From positions 434,001-498,000 of the forward strand of contig NZ_BHZC01000001.1 in the NCBI RefSeq assembly GCF_003865135.1: a DNA stretch of 64,000 nucleotides, given 5' to 3'. The notes beneath the pieces were generated by a model. The model did not search any database. It had not been told where the DNA came from and saw only the letters and a program-made list of their open reading frames with translations. The translations under genes were made by a program, and so were the position numbers. Below are positions 38,787-47,879 of the stretch, in pieces (the stretch's first letter is position 1; each line of letters opens with the position of its first letter). Source of the DNA: Streptomyces chrestomyceticus JCM 4735 (GTDB lineage: Bacteria > Actinomycetota > Actinomycetes > Streptomycetales > Streptomycetaceae).

Positions 38787-38937
38787 GTGGTCCCCGCGCG
38801 TGCGGGGCTGTTCCCGAAAAGCGTCGCTCGACGCTCTCGGCCAAGGCGTGGTCCCCGCGCGTGCGGGGCTGTTCCCGCGGCACCGGGGAACGGCTCGTAC
38901 AACGGCGCGTGGTCCCCGCGCGTGCGGGGTCGTTCTC
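38787..38937 (+). CRISPR. Orphan type I-E CRISPR array, 3 repeats and 2 spacers
   Basis: Repeats of 29 bases at 38787-38815, 38848-38876 and 38909-38937 begin GTGGTCCCCGCGCGTGCGGG and end CTGTTCCC in the first two. The last repeat diverges at its end (TCGTTCTC), marking the distal end. Spacers are 32 bases each (38816-38847 and 38877-38908), a period of 61, standard for I-E arrays in Streptomyces. No cas gene or cas fragment was found within the window, so the array would need Cas proteins from elsewhere or is a relic. Confidence 0.95.
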
Positions 38938-39088
38938 ACCCTGCACCCCGCACTCAACACCGGAAGTCTCACGAAGGCCAAGGCACTCCCGGTAACGGCA
39001 TTGGTCTGGACCTGGAGGCCGCCAGGTCGCCATGCTGTTGACGAGCACACGCCAATTCGCCCACCCCTCGGTGTGGAAAGGTCCCGTC

Positions 39089-40303
39089 ATGCCCCCACAG
39101 TCGCCACAGCCCGTGGAGCACACCGGCCGAGCCACCACGACCTCCGGCCTCGCCCGCCGCTCACTCCTCGGGGCGCTGGGCGCCGGCGTGCTCGGCGCCG
39201 CGTCCGGGCTCCACGCTCCCGCCGCGCGGGCCCTGCCGTCACCCTCCCGGCCGGAGGCCGCCGGCCTGCGACCGGCGTTCCTGGGTACGTACGGCAACGG
39301 CATCATCTCCTGCACGTACGACACCACGACCGGCGCCCTGACCCGGCGGGGCGGTTTCCCGGCGGTGACCGACCCGTCCTTCCTCGCGGTCTCCCCCGAC
39401 GGCAAGGTGCTCTACTCCCTCGACAACAGCGGACGGCAAGGCGCGGTACGGGCCTTCGCCATCGGCACCGGCGGCGCGCTCGCACCCTTGGGCCAGGCAC
39501 AGTCCACGGGCGGCGCCAACGTCACCCACCTGTCGGTGCACCCCATCGGCCGCTATCTGCTCAGCGCCAACTACGGCGCGGGCAGCGTCGCGGCGCACCG
39601 GATCAACGGCGACGGCAGCGTGGGCCCTCGTACCGCGCTCGTCCAGCACACCGGCTCCGGGCCCGACCCCGGGCGCCAGGAGGGCCCGCACGCGCACCAG
39701 ATCATCACCGATCCCCTGGGCCGCTACGTCTTCGCCGTCGACCTGGGCACGGACAAGGTATACACGTACCGGCTCGACACCGCGAGCGGCACGCTGCGGC
39801 CGGTGTCCGAGGCCCGCTCGGTGCCGGGCGCCGGCCCCCGTCACATGGTCTTCCACCCCACGGCCCCCTACGCGTACGTCGCCAACGAACTGAACAGCAC
39901 CATCACCGTCTACGGCCACCAACCGACGACTGGCGTGCTCACCCGTGGCGAGAGCCGACCCACCGTCCCCGGTGGCTCTGCGGCAGCCGTCCGCAACTAC
40001 CCCGCAGAGGTGGCGATTTCGGCGGACGGCCGGTTCCTCTACCTCTCCAACCGGGGGCATGAAAGCATCGCCCGGTTCGCCGTCGCCGAGGACGGTTCCA
40101 GCCTGCGCCTGGTGGACACGGTGCCCAGTGGCGGCTCCTGGCCCCGGCACATCAGCCTGGCGCCGTCAGGCACCCTGCTGTTCGCGGCCAACCAGTACGG
40201 CAAGACGGTCGGCGTCTTCACCGTGAACCGGGAAACCGGCACCCTCACCGCCTCCGGGCCGCCCTTCACCACGTCTTCGCTCGGCTGCGCCCTGCCTGTC
40301 TGA
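39089..40303 (+). CDS. Tat-exported beta-propeller, lactonase-like protein (404 aa)
   Basis: A twin-Arg signal (LARRSLLGALGAGVLGAASG) with a cleavage region near ARALPS precedes a seven-bladed propeller of the 6-phosphogluconolactonase/YbhE type (FLGTYGNGIISCTYD, SPDGKVLYSLDNSG, GPHAHQIITDPLGRYVFAVD, RHMVFHPTAPYAYVANEL, RHISLAPSGTLLFAANQ). Being exported, it may act on an external lactone or a sugar acid instead of on phosphogluconolactone. GGAAAGG precedes the ATG, and a longer upstream start is unlikely. Confidence 0.9.
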   Translation: MPPQSPQPVEHTGRATTTSGLARRSLLGALGAGVLGAASGLHAPAARALPSPSRPEAAGLRPAFLGTYGNGIISCTYDTTTGALTRRGGFPAVTDPSFLAVSPDGKVLYSLDNSGRQGAVRAFAIGTGGALAPLGQAQSTGGANVTHLSVHPIGRYLLSANYGAGSVAAHRINGDGSVGPRTALVQHTGSGPDPGRQEGPHAHQIITDPLGRYVFAVDLGTDKVYTYRLDTASGTLRPVSEARSVPGAGPRHMVFHPTAPYAYVANELNSTITVYGHQPTTGVLTRGESRPTVPGGSAAAVRNYPAEVAISADGRFLYLSNRGHESIARFAVAEDGSSLRLVDTVPSGGSWPRHISLAPSGTLLFAANQYGKTVGVFTVNRETGTLTASGPPFTTSSLGCALPV

Positions 40304-40363
40304 CACCGCCCGCCCCCGCACGCCTGCCCACGCCTCCCCCTCCGGCTTGCCGCCATCACCGGA

Positions 40364-40396
40364 GAAGCCAGGCCCGTTCTCCACGGGCCTGGCTTC
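40364..40396. terminator. Bidirectional terminator between lactonase-like and GH2 genes
   Basis: A perfect 13-bp stem (GAAGCCAGGCCCG and its complement) with a 7-base loop separates two convergent genes. Confidence 0.92.
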
Positions 40397-40463
40397 GTTG
40401 CCATACACACGGCCGCGCACAGCTATACACGGTCACACACACGGCCATACACGCGCGGGACGG

Positions 40464-43070
40464 TCAGCCTCCTGCCGCCGCCCCAGCCGCGATGACCTCC
40501 CGGTTGACAGCGCGGATACGGACGGGATCGACCTTGAGCTTGCGCCGGTCGTACGTCCAGAATCCGTTGAGTTCGTTCTCCAGGTCGGAGACCTGCGTGT
40601 AGACCGAGCCGGACAGTTGCTCACGCGCCTGGCGCAGATAGAACGTGCGGGTGTTGTCCACGTACTTCCTGGTCAGCGCCTCCTGGTCGGCCACCCCGCT
40701 GTAGATCACGGTGGGAGCGCCGGGCCACATGTGACCGGGAGTGCGCAGGGTGAAGCCGCCGTGTTCGCCGTCCATGGCGGCCCGGCGGTCGTCGGGTGCG
40801 GGCGGGTCGACGTTGTTGTAGTCGTGGTGATCGATGATGTCACCCTTGCCCGAATCACCCTTGGAGTCACAGCAGTTGACGCCACTGTGCGCGTTGACGA
40901 CGCGCGAGGGGTCGGCGGCCTTGACGGCCTCGGCGAGCCGGCCGGTGGCGGCGCGGTCCCACTCGCCCCAGCCCTCGTTGAAGACGACGTAGCCGCCGAC
41001 AGCCGGTGAGTTGTGCGTCTGCCGCATCATCTCCTTGCCCTGCTCGGTGAAGGCCTGCTGCCCTCGCTCGTCGGTGATGGTGCCGGAGACGAAGTCCTGC
41101 CACACCAGCAGTCCGATCCGGTCCGCGTGGTAGTACCAGCGGGGCGACTCGACCTTGATGTGCTTGCGTACCGCGTTGAAGCCGAGCTGCTTCTGCCCCT
41201 CCAGGTCGAAGCGGAGCGCGTCGTCACTGGGCTGGGTGTGGAGGCCGTCCGGCCAGAAGCCCTGGTCCAGCATGGCGAGGGAGAAGAAGGGCTTGCCGTT
41301 CAGTACGAGCTTGGGGTGGCCGCCGACCTTCTGCACGCCGATCGAGCGCATCCCGAAGTAGCTCTTGACGGAGTCCTTCGGCCCGCCGTCGCGGAGGGTG
41401 ACTTCGAGGTCGTAGAGGTAGGGGTCGTCGGGCGACCACAGGTGCTGGTTCCGTACCTTCAGGTCGAGGTTGGCGTTGGCCGGTCCGGTGGCCCTGCCGA
41501 CCACCCGGCCGCTCTTGTCCCGCGCCACGGCCGTGACCTGCGCCCTCGGGGAGGCGTTACGGGACTCGGCCGTCACCTTGAGGGTGCTGCTGCCGATGTC
41601 GGGGGTGCTGACGATCCTGTCGACGGCCGTCCTGGCGACGGGTTCCATCCAGACGGTCTGCCAGATGCCGGAGGACTGGGTGTAGAAGATGCCTCCCGGG
41701 CGCGGCGTCTGCTTACCCTTCGGCTGGTTGGCGCCGCCGGTGTCGGTGACGCCGACGATGATCTCCTGTTGGCCGCTCTTCTTCAGCGCGTCGGTGATGT
41801 CGGCGCTGAACCCGGTGTAGCCGCCGGTGTGCCGGGCCACCTGCTTGCCGTTGACCCAGACCCGCGCTTCGTAGTCGACGGCGCCGAAGTTGAGCTTGAG
41901 GCGCCGCGCGGTGCCGACGTGCCAGCTCTTGGGGACGGTAATGAGCCTGCGGTAGAACATGTGGTCCTCGTGCCGCTCGATCCCGGAGAGCTGCGACTCG
42001 ACAGGGAACGGCACCGTGATCTTTTCGGCCAGCCGCCTGCCGAACGGGGGCTGCTCGTCCTTACGGGCGCCGGCGAACTCCCACCGGCCGTTGAGGTTCT
42101 TCCACTGCGCCCGCTTCTCCTGCGGACGGGGGTACTCGGGCAGCGGGTGGTCCGGGTCCACCTTGTCACCCCACTCGGTGGTCAGCCGGTGGGCGGAGAG
42201 GTTCCCGGCCGCGCGGATCACCACGGGCACGGGCTTCCCGCCGCTGGTCAGCCCGCCCTTGCCGTCGTATCCGAAGCGCACCCGCTGCCCCTTCTGGACG
42301 GGCCCGGCCAGCGTGAGGACCACGGAGCGTGGGTCGTTCCCGTCCCTGACGGCCGCCTCCACAGGCATCTGCGTGGAGTCGACCTCCAGCATCAGGTGGT
42401 CCTTGAGTGTCTCGGCCTCACGGACCTCGCCCTCGAACGTCGCCCGCAGTCGCCGTCCGTCGGCCCCGACGACCAGATCCACCGGGTACGGCTCGTAACC
42501 GTCCGGCAGGCTGAAGGCCGACTCCGGGACCGGCTGCCGCTTGACGTCCGGACTCTGCCAGCTCAGCACCATGTTGGAACCGCCGGTGTCCTGGAACATC
42601 TCGAACCGGAAGTCGTACTGCCGGCCGGCGGTGAGTTCGACGGGTCGGCTCTTGATCTCGACGTCCCAGTCGGGCACCCAGTGGTCGATGACCGGCTTGC
42701 CGTCGACGAAGAACCGGAAGCCGTTGTCCCCCTTGGCGAAGAAGGTGAACGTGCCGCTCTTGGGCACCTCGATCTTGCCGCTCCACCGGGCCGTGGTGTG
42801 CTCGGTGCGCCCCGTGGTGAACCGGAAGACGGAGCTCAGGTCGGGGAAGTCGACGGCCGGCTCCAGGGTCGTCCCGCCCAGTTCGGCGAAGTCGCGGGCG
42901 CCGGGCTGGGACATCCGGAAGTACTCACCCTTGAGGCCGTGCCCCGTCTCGTACGGGGCTTCCGCCGCCCGTGCCGGCGGCACGAGTCCGCTGACCGCCA
43001 ACGAGCCGGCGAGGGCGCACAGTAAGGCGCAGAACAGCAGGTGGGGGGAGAGGCGTCGGGGGCGTCTCAT
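40464..43070 (-). CDS. Secreted PA14-GH2 glycosidase (868 aa)
   Basis: A signal peptide (LLFCALLCALAGSLAVSG, cleaved near ARAAEA) is followed by a PA14 carbohydrate-binding domain (about 46-187). GH2 jelly-roll, Ig-like and barrel domains come after it. The barrel has acid/base Glu699 in FNEGWGEWD and a likely nucleophile Glu769 in DGEHGGF. Beta-galactosidase, beta-glucuronidase or exo-glucosaminidase are possible; the exact sugar is not readable. The ATG at 43070 lacks a clear ribosome site; ATG 43133 in the same frame is an alternative. It may work with the chitinase in polysaccharide breakdown. Confidence 0.9.
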   Translation of the reverse strand: MRRPRRLSPHLLFCALLCALAGSLAVSGLVPPARAAEAPYETGHGLKGEYFRMSQPGARDFAELGGTTLEPAVDFPDLSSVFRFTTGRTEHTTARWSGKIEVPKSGTFTFFAKGDNGFRFFVDGKPVIDHWVPDWDVEIKSRPVELTAGRQYDFRFEMFQDTGGSNMVLSWQSPDVKRQPVPESAFSLPDGYEPYPVDLVVGADGRRLRATFEGEVREAETLKDHLMLEVDSTQMPVEAAVRDGNDPRSVVLTLAGPVQKGQRVRFGYDGKGGLTSGGKPVPVVIRAAGNLSAHRLTTEWGDKVDPDHPLPEYPRPQEKRAQWKNLNGRWEFAGARKDEQPPFGRRLAEKITVPFPVESQLSGIERHEDHMFYRRLITVPKSWHVGTARRLKLNFGAVDYEARVWVNGKQVARHTGGYTGFSADITDALKKSGQQEIIVGVTDTGGANQPKGKQTPRPGGIFYTQSSGIWQTVWMEPVARTAVDRIVSTPDIGSSTLKVTAESRNASPRAQVTAVARDKSGRVVGRATGPANANLDLKVRNQHLWSPDDPYLYDLEVTLRDGGPKDSVKSYFGMRSIGVQKVGGHPKLVLNGKPFFSLAMLDQGFWPDGLHTQPSDDALRFDLEGQKQLGFNAVRKHIKVESPRWYYHADRIGLLVWQDFVSGTITDERGQQAFTEQGKEMMRQTHNSPAVGGYVVFNEGWGEWDRAATGRLAEAVKAADPSRVVNAHSGVNCCDSKGDSGKGDIIDHHDYNNVDPPAPDDRRAAMDGEHGGFTLRTPGHMWPGAPTVIYSGVADQEALTRKYVDNTRTFYLRQAREQLSGSVYTQVSDLENELNGFWTYDRRKLKVDPVRIRAVNREVIAAGAAAGG

Positions 43071-43257
43071 GCGGTGTCTTCGGTGCGGGACGCCTCTGGC
43101 ACGCGGGCTCAGGCCACGCAGAGAAGGAAACATAGTCAAACAGTTAGACACAGTCCGCACCGCAAAACAACAGTTCTGCACGGCAATTGGTGTGGCAGGC
43201 ACCGTTCGATCGCGGTCACCGGACCCGGTCGGCACTCACCGATCGCCGGAACCGAAA

Positions 43258-43301
43258 GTGCCGTCCTGCCGTACCACCAGGTCGGTACGGCAAGACGGCA
43301 C
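43258..43301. terminator. Hairpin downstream of the lipoprotein gene
   Basis: A 17-bp stem with one mismatch (GTGCCGTC, then TGCCGTACC, then the complements) and an 8-base loop insulates the lipoprotein gene from the GH2 gene that follows in the same direction. Confidence 0.88.
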
Positions 43302-43325
43302 GACGGCAGTGGGCCGGCCTACAGG

Positions 43326-44977
43326 TCAGTCGGCGTGCGGCTGCCGGGCGCTGGACGACAGACGGCCGGCCGCGAGCTGCCACTCCCGGTGCAGGGCGCC
43401 CAGGGGAATGCGCTTCTGGAAGAGCGGGGTGCCGAAGACCGTAAGCTGAGCCTGGAGCGAGCCCGAAAGGTCCAGCCCTCCAAAAGCCTTCCAGTCGGCC
43501 GTGGCGGAGCCCTTGCCGTCGGAGGAGCCGGTAACCGCGGCACTGCCTTCGCCGCGCAGGTACGGGGCGATGTCGGCGCTCACCCCGGCCATGCCGTACA
43601 GGCCGACGCCCGCCTCGGCGCCGAATACGGCCTTGGCCCGGCCCGCCGCCGTCACGGCGGCCTGTACGGGGGTGGCGGTCAGGCCGGACTCGCTGACCGG
43701 CTTCCAGCCCTTGGCCCAACTGTAGCTGCCACCGACCCGGAAGCCGCCCTTGAGGTCCTGCTTGACATCGACAGTGATCCTGCCGTCGGCCTCCACCGCG
43801 AGGTAGCACGTGAGGTCGAGGTTGACGACGACGGGCACCGGGCCGACCTGGATGACCGGGTCCGCGTGCAGCTTGGCGAACGGCACCCGCAGCGGCTTGT
43901 CCTTGCCGGTCGACGCGGCAGCCCGGCCCTTGAACTGCCACTGGGAGGACCAGTCGCCCGCCAGCCCGATGTAGGCACCGCGGGGAGCCGTGCCGGTTCC
44001 GGCGCCGGGAGCGGCGGAATCGGTGTGCGTACGGTTGCCGTTGTAGCCGAACTCCACCTTCGGGGAAAGCTGGACGAAGCCGGAGACCGAGGCTGCGGCG
44101 TCGGCCGGAGCACCCTCGGCGGTGGCGACCGACGCGCCGACGTCGAGGCGCAGACTACCCAGGGGCAACGTGGCGCCCTGCGGGCCGAACCGCCGCCCGC
44201 CGTTCTTCGCCCAGGACACCTTCACGCCCTTGACCAGCGGCTCGACCGAGATGCCCGCCGGGTCGACGGGCACCTTCCCGTCCGCCTCGTCCTTGCCCAG
44301 CAGCGCGTCGAGCGTGGCTGGGGCGGTGTTGACCTCCGTACCCTGGCACGTCGTGCCCAGCACCTTGGTGACCTTGGCCAGTACGCCGCTGGGGGCGCCG
44401 GGGGCGGGCGCGCTCGCGATGACGTCGCCGACAGCCACCGCCGAATTCTTCCTGGGAGCGGCGGGCTTGGCGGGCGTGGCGGTCCCGTCAGGACCGGCGG
44501 TGGGAGTGGGGGCGGACGGGGTGGGGGTCGAGGGCGCCGGGGAGGAGGGGGCGGCAGGCGAGGAGGGCTCAGGGGCCCCGAGGGCCCCTTCGGAGCAACC
44601 GCCGCCCCCACGATGACCGCGCGCCCACTGCGCCGGTCGTACGAAGCGATCCGCAACGAGGACTTGTGCGTCACGTGCCCGTCGCGGGACGGACGCGCCA
44701 CGGCCGTGGCACCGGCCGGAGCGGACGGCCCCGGAGCCGCGGTGACCGGCAGTCGCCGCCCGTCGCCGGTGGCACCGCCGCTCTTGCCGGTGTCGGCCGC
44801 GGCGTCCAGTTCGGCGGCCGGAGCGACGGCCTCCCCGCCTCCGCCTCCGGTACCGGCGGTCTCGGCGGCGTCGCCGGAACCACCGGCCTTCCCGGCGCCG
44901 GCCGACGAACACCCTGCGGCCAGCAGGGAGATGGTGGTCAAGGCAGGTATGAGCGCCTGCTTGGTGATCTTGTGCAC
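43326..44977 (-). pseudogene. Secreted lipoprotein of unknown function, single-base frameshift
   Basis: A GTG at 44977 with AAGGG upstream starts HKITKQALIPALTTISLLAAGC, a lipobox with Cys22, followed by a Gly/Ala/Thr-rich linker. Near 44570-44578 the frame shifts by one base (loss in a GGGGCCCC tract). The neighbouring frame continues with a Pro/Ser/Thr linker and a large beta-rich domain (VSGFVQLSPKVEFGYNG, YIGLAGDWSSQWQFKG, VPVVVNLDLTCYLAV, ADWKAFGGLDLSGSLQAQL). Joined, it would be about 550 residues. The folded domain is not a family I know. A terminator follows. Confidence 0.75.
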
Positions 44978-45448
44978 AGTGGGCCCTTGGGACGTGGGGT
45001 GGGGTGCGCCACGACGGAGTCGGCTCCGCAGGCAGCGCCTCACGACGACGGGACGTTCGCGACGACTCGCGGAACGGATCTGCGTGATCATGCCATGACT
45101 TTCCCGTGCGCGGGAATCGCGCCCGTGCCGAACGATTGCCCCACACCACAGATATGTTTCGCGATAAACCAATACCGCGCCTTTATCCGGCCCGGCGCCA
45201 CCTCACCGCCCTCCCGAACCGGAGCCCGCCACCATCCAGTTGACGGCTCAACCAGCAGACCCGACCATGACGACCGCACCGCGACAAGGCAAGAAAGGCC
45301 GGACCGTACCCCCGGAGGAATTACCCACAGGGATACGGCGGTTGCCCTGGTGAATCGAGTCAGCTATTCATCGACAGCAGGCACCGCCTTTTACCGAAGG
45401 ACTCGCCGACGGATTCCCCGCCGGGACGAGCCCGGGCCCCGCCGCACG
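44978..45448. other. 471-base intergenic region
   Basis: No gene seen. An AT-richer patch (45150-45195) may contain the lipoprotein promoter. Small open frames here have no ribosome site and shadow-like composition. Confidence 0.5.
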
Positions 45449-46108
45449 TCAGGGGACGGACGGCCGAGTGGGCGCCGGGCAGGTGGGCTCGTACTCCTCG
45501 ATCAGCCGCAGGGTGTCCCCGAGCCCCCGGACCAGCAGCGAGCCGACCGTCTCCCGGTCCAGTTCCTGGCGCGCGATCCATTCGAGGGTGACGCCCTCGA
45601 CGCTGGAGAGCCAGCCGACCAGCGCCGTACGGGCCAGTGCGGGGATGTCCTCGCGGCCCCAGGCGGCGTGCGCGATGGTGCCGAGCAGTCGCTCGCGCAC
45701 CTCCGCCCGGATCGCGAGCACCTGGGCGTCGAAGCCGACGCCGCCCGTGACGATGGCGCGATAGGCCGCCTGGTGGTGCTGGGCGTAGCGCAGATAGCCG
45801 TCGATCGTGTGCTGGACCCGCTCCACGGGCGGCAGGTCGTGGGTGCTCGCGGCGCGCCGGACCAGTTCCGCGACGGCGTCCTCGATGATCGCGAGGTAGT
45901 AGCCGCGCTTGTTCTTGAAGTAGTAGTAGATCAGGCCCTTCGCGACACCGGCCTGGCGGGCGATGTCGTCCATGGACAGGGCGTCGTAGGAGGTGTCGGC
46001 GAACAGTCTCCTTCCGGTGGCGATCAGTTCGGCACGGCGTGCCTGCGAACGCTCGGTGACGCGGGCGACCCGTGGGACACCGGGTCCGCGCTGTTGACTA
46101 TTATTCAA
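45449..46108 (-). CDS. TetR-family regulator next to the DUF6230/DUF6114 module (219 aa)
   Basis: The HTH is textbook: RRAELIATGRRLFADTSYDA, then SMDDIARQAGVAKGLIYYYF. The C-terminal part (VQHTIDGYLRYAQHHQAAYRAI and AALVGWLSSVEGV-like) is a helical ligand-binding domain. I prefer TTG 46108, overlapping a palindrome and preceded by an AGGG-type site; the nearby Val codons are GTC and cannot start translation. It is divergent from the DUF6230 gene and most likely controls it. Confidence 0.85.
   Translation of the reverse strand: MNNSQQRGPGVPRVARVTERSQARRAELIATGRRLFADTSYDALSMDDIARQAGVAKGLIYYYFKNKRGYYLAIIEDAVAELVRRAASTHDLPPVERVQHTIDGYLRYAQHHQAAYRAIVTGGVGFDAQVLAIRAEVRERLLGTIAHAAWGREDIPALARTALVGWLSSVEGVTLEWIARQELDRETVGSLLVRGLGDTLRLIEEYEPTCPAPTRPSVP
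46094..46108. promoter_or_regulatory. TetR operator-like palindrome
   Basis: TTGACTATTATTCAA is a near-perfect palindrome (TTGA...TCAA) covering the start codon of tetR and lying 165 bases before the DUF6230 gene. It is the likely autoregulatory site. Confidence 0.65.
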
Positions 46109-46272
46109 TTCGAGCCCTAGTCTCCAACTGCCGCGGATTTTCCGCAGTATGGCAGAAGTACGCCACCTGCGGCTTCGTCCCGCGACAGCTCCACCAGGCA
46201 CTTCCCTCGCGCGCTCGCACGTGTCCACGGCTGCGCCGGCAGCCGTCCCATCGCTGCCCCGGGGAGGAAGCA

Positions 46273-46887
46273 GTGAGCAAGAAAAGGCGGCCGTTGCCGC
46301 AGGGACGCACCTCCTGGAAGAAGGCCGCGGTCACGGCGGTCCCCGCGGTGCTCGCGGTCGGCGCGATGGCCTCGGTGATGGCCGAGGGCGCGCTCGCCGC
46401 GTCGTTCGCCGTCTCGGGCACCAACTTCCAGGTCACCTCGGGCAAGCTGACCAGCCAGGGGCTCGCCTCGTACGTCCACACCGACCGCGACGTGGGCGGC
46501 AAGGGGCACCCCGTCGCACTGCTCGGCCTGGGCAAGGCCACACTGAGCGACATCTGCCAGGCGGCCGAGGTCAAGACGCCGCTGGGTACCGTCGTGTTCA
46601 AGCTGACCGCCGGCGGCGACGCCGGGCAGGTCACCGCCGACAGCCTCGTCATCGACGCCGAGGACCTGGTGGGCGACGCGCGCTTCGGTACGGCGCAGAT
46701 CGGTCGGGACGCCTCCACCCTCGACCAGGTGCCCGGTGTCCAGGGCGAGAAGGGCAAGTTCGGTCTCCAGGCCGGGGACATCGAGGTGGCCGGGGTCAGG
46801 TCCCACGCGTGGTCCGCCACCGGCGGCAACTTCCGTCTCAAGGGTCTGCGGCTGGACGTGAGCCTGGACGGCAAGAAGTGCTTCTGA
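46273..46887 (+). CDS. DUF6230 family protein (204 aa)
   Basis: An N-terminal hydrophobic segment (VPAVLAVGAMASVMAEGALAA) is followed by a beta-rich domain: VSGTNFQVTSGKLTSQGLAS, VVFKLTAGGDAGQVTADSLV and FGLQAGDIEVAGVRSHAW. This matches the DUF6230 proteins that occur together with DUF6114 in Streptomyces. It is likely exported or membrane-tethered; function unknown. The GTG start at 46273 has GGAGGA upstream. It overlaps the DUF6114 gene by 10 bases and lies opposite a TetR gene. Confidence 0.9.
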   Translation: MSKKRRPLPQGRTSWKKAAVTAVPAVLAVGAMASVMAEGALAASFAVSGTNFQVTSGKLTSQGLASYVHTDRDVGGKGHPVALLGLGKATLSDICQAAEVKTPLGTVVFKLTAGGDAGQVTADSLVIDAEDLVGDARFGTAQIGRDASTLDQVPGVQGEKGKFGLQAGDIEVAGVRSHAWSATGGNFRLKGLRLDVSLDGKKCF

Positions 46888-47879
46888 CCACCCGGCGCCC
46901 GGCCGCCAGGCTCCCCTGGCCCGAGCGGCGGGCGGCGTTCCGCGGCTGGCGGCGGACCCGGCCGTTCTGGGCCGGGCTGCTGCTGATCCTGGGCGGCGCG
47001 GAACTGCTGCTCGTACCGCTGTCGCCGCTGACCGTACTGATCAGCCTCGGTCTGGGCGGACTGGCCGCGATCGGCATCGGGCTGGCGCTGATCGTGGCCG
47101 GGCTGTTCCTGTGGCTGCGCCCGGCCGCGCACCATTACGTGAGTCTGCACGCGCTGATCCTGTCCGTCCTGTCGTTCGCTGCGACCAACCTGGGCGGGTT
47201 CCTGTTGGGGATGGGACTGGGCATCGCGGGCAGCGCGATGGGATTCGGGTGGACGCCGCTGCGGGAGGAGGCGGAGGGGGACGAGGAAGGTGACGGAGAC
47301 GAGAGGACCACCCCACCCCTCTCACAGAAGGACGAGGACACGTCCGGCAAAGACGACAAGGGCAGGAGCAAGACACTCGCCGTAACCCTGCCGATCGTCC
47401 TGATCGCCGTCATCGGCACCCCCACCGAACCCGCGCACGCGGCCCCCGGCATCCCCGCCCCACCCGTCCCGCCGACGGTGACCACCACCATGTTCGCGCC
47501 GAAGGGCTTCCTGCTGGCCGGTGTCACCGAGGTGCAGACGGCCGACGGGCCGGTCAAGGCGATGGTCCTCCGGATGAAGGCCGCCTCGCTCACGGACTAC
47601 CGGCTCACCACCCGCGACGCCGGCGGCCCCCAACTCAGGCTGGGCGCCCGCAGCCTGGACCTCAGCGGCAATGTGACGCTCTACCTCACCAAGTTCAGCG
47701 GCTGTCTGGAAGGGCTGATCTGTCTGACCTTCACCCCGGACACCCTCCCGGTGCCGCCCGTCGTACCGCCCTTCGTCTTCATGACCGACGTGGACGCCGA
47801 GCAGGCCCTGGTCACCTCCGACCTGATCGTCGCGGACGGCCTGGCCCTCGACGCCGGGCCGGGAGCGGGGACGGCATGA
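46878..47879 (+). CDS. DUF6114-type membrane protein with extra C-terminal domain (333 aa)
   Basis: Four membrane helices (FWAGLLLILGGAELLLVPLS, ISLGLGGLAAIGIGLALIVA, HYVSLHALILSVLSFAATNL, FLLGMGLGIAGSAMGF) fit DUF6114. Unlike most members, an acidic charged linker follows, then another helix (TLPIVLIAVIGT) and a beta-rich external domain of about 130 residues resembling the DUF6230 fold (LYLTKFSGCLEG). It may thus be a natural fusion. The GTG start overlaps the DUF6230 gene. ATGA coupling to the next gene follows. Confidence 0.85.
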   Translation: MLLTTRRPAARLPWPERRAAFRGWRRTRPFWAGLLLILGGAELLLVPLSPLTVLISLGLGGLAAIGIGLALIVAGLFLWLRPAAHHYVSLHALILSVLSFAATNLGGFLLGMGLGIAGSAMGFGWTPLREEAEGDEEGDGDERTTPPLSQKDEDTSGKDDKGRSKTLAVTLPIVLIAVIGTPTEPAHAAPGIPAPPVPPTVTTTMFAPKGFLLAGVTEVQTADGPVKAMVLRMKAASLTDYRLTTRDAGGPQLRLGARSLDLSGNVTLYLTKFSGCLEGLICLTFTPDTLPVPPVVPPFVFMTDVDAEQALVTSDLIVADGLALDAGPGAGTA

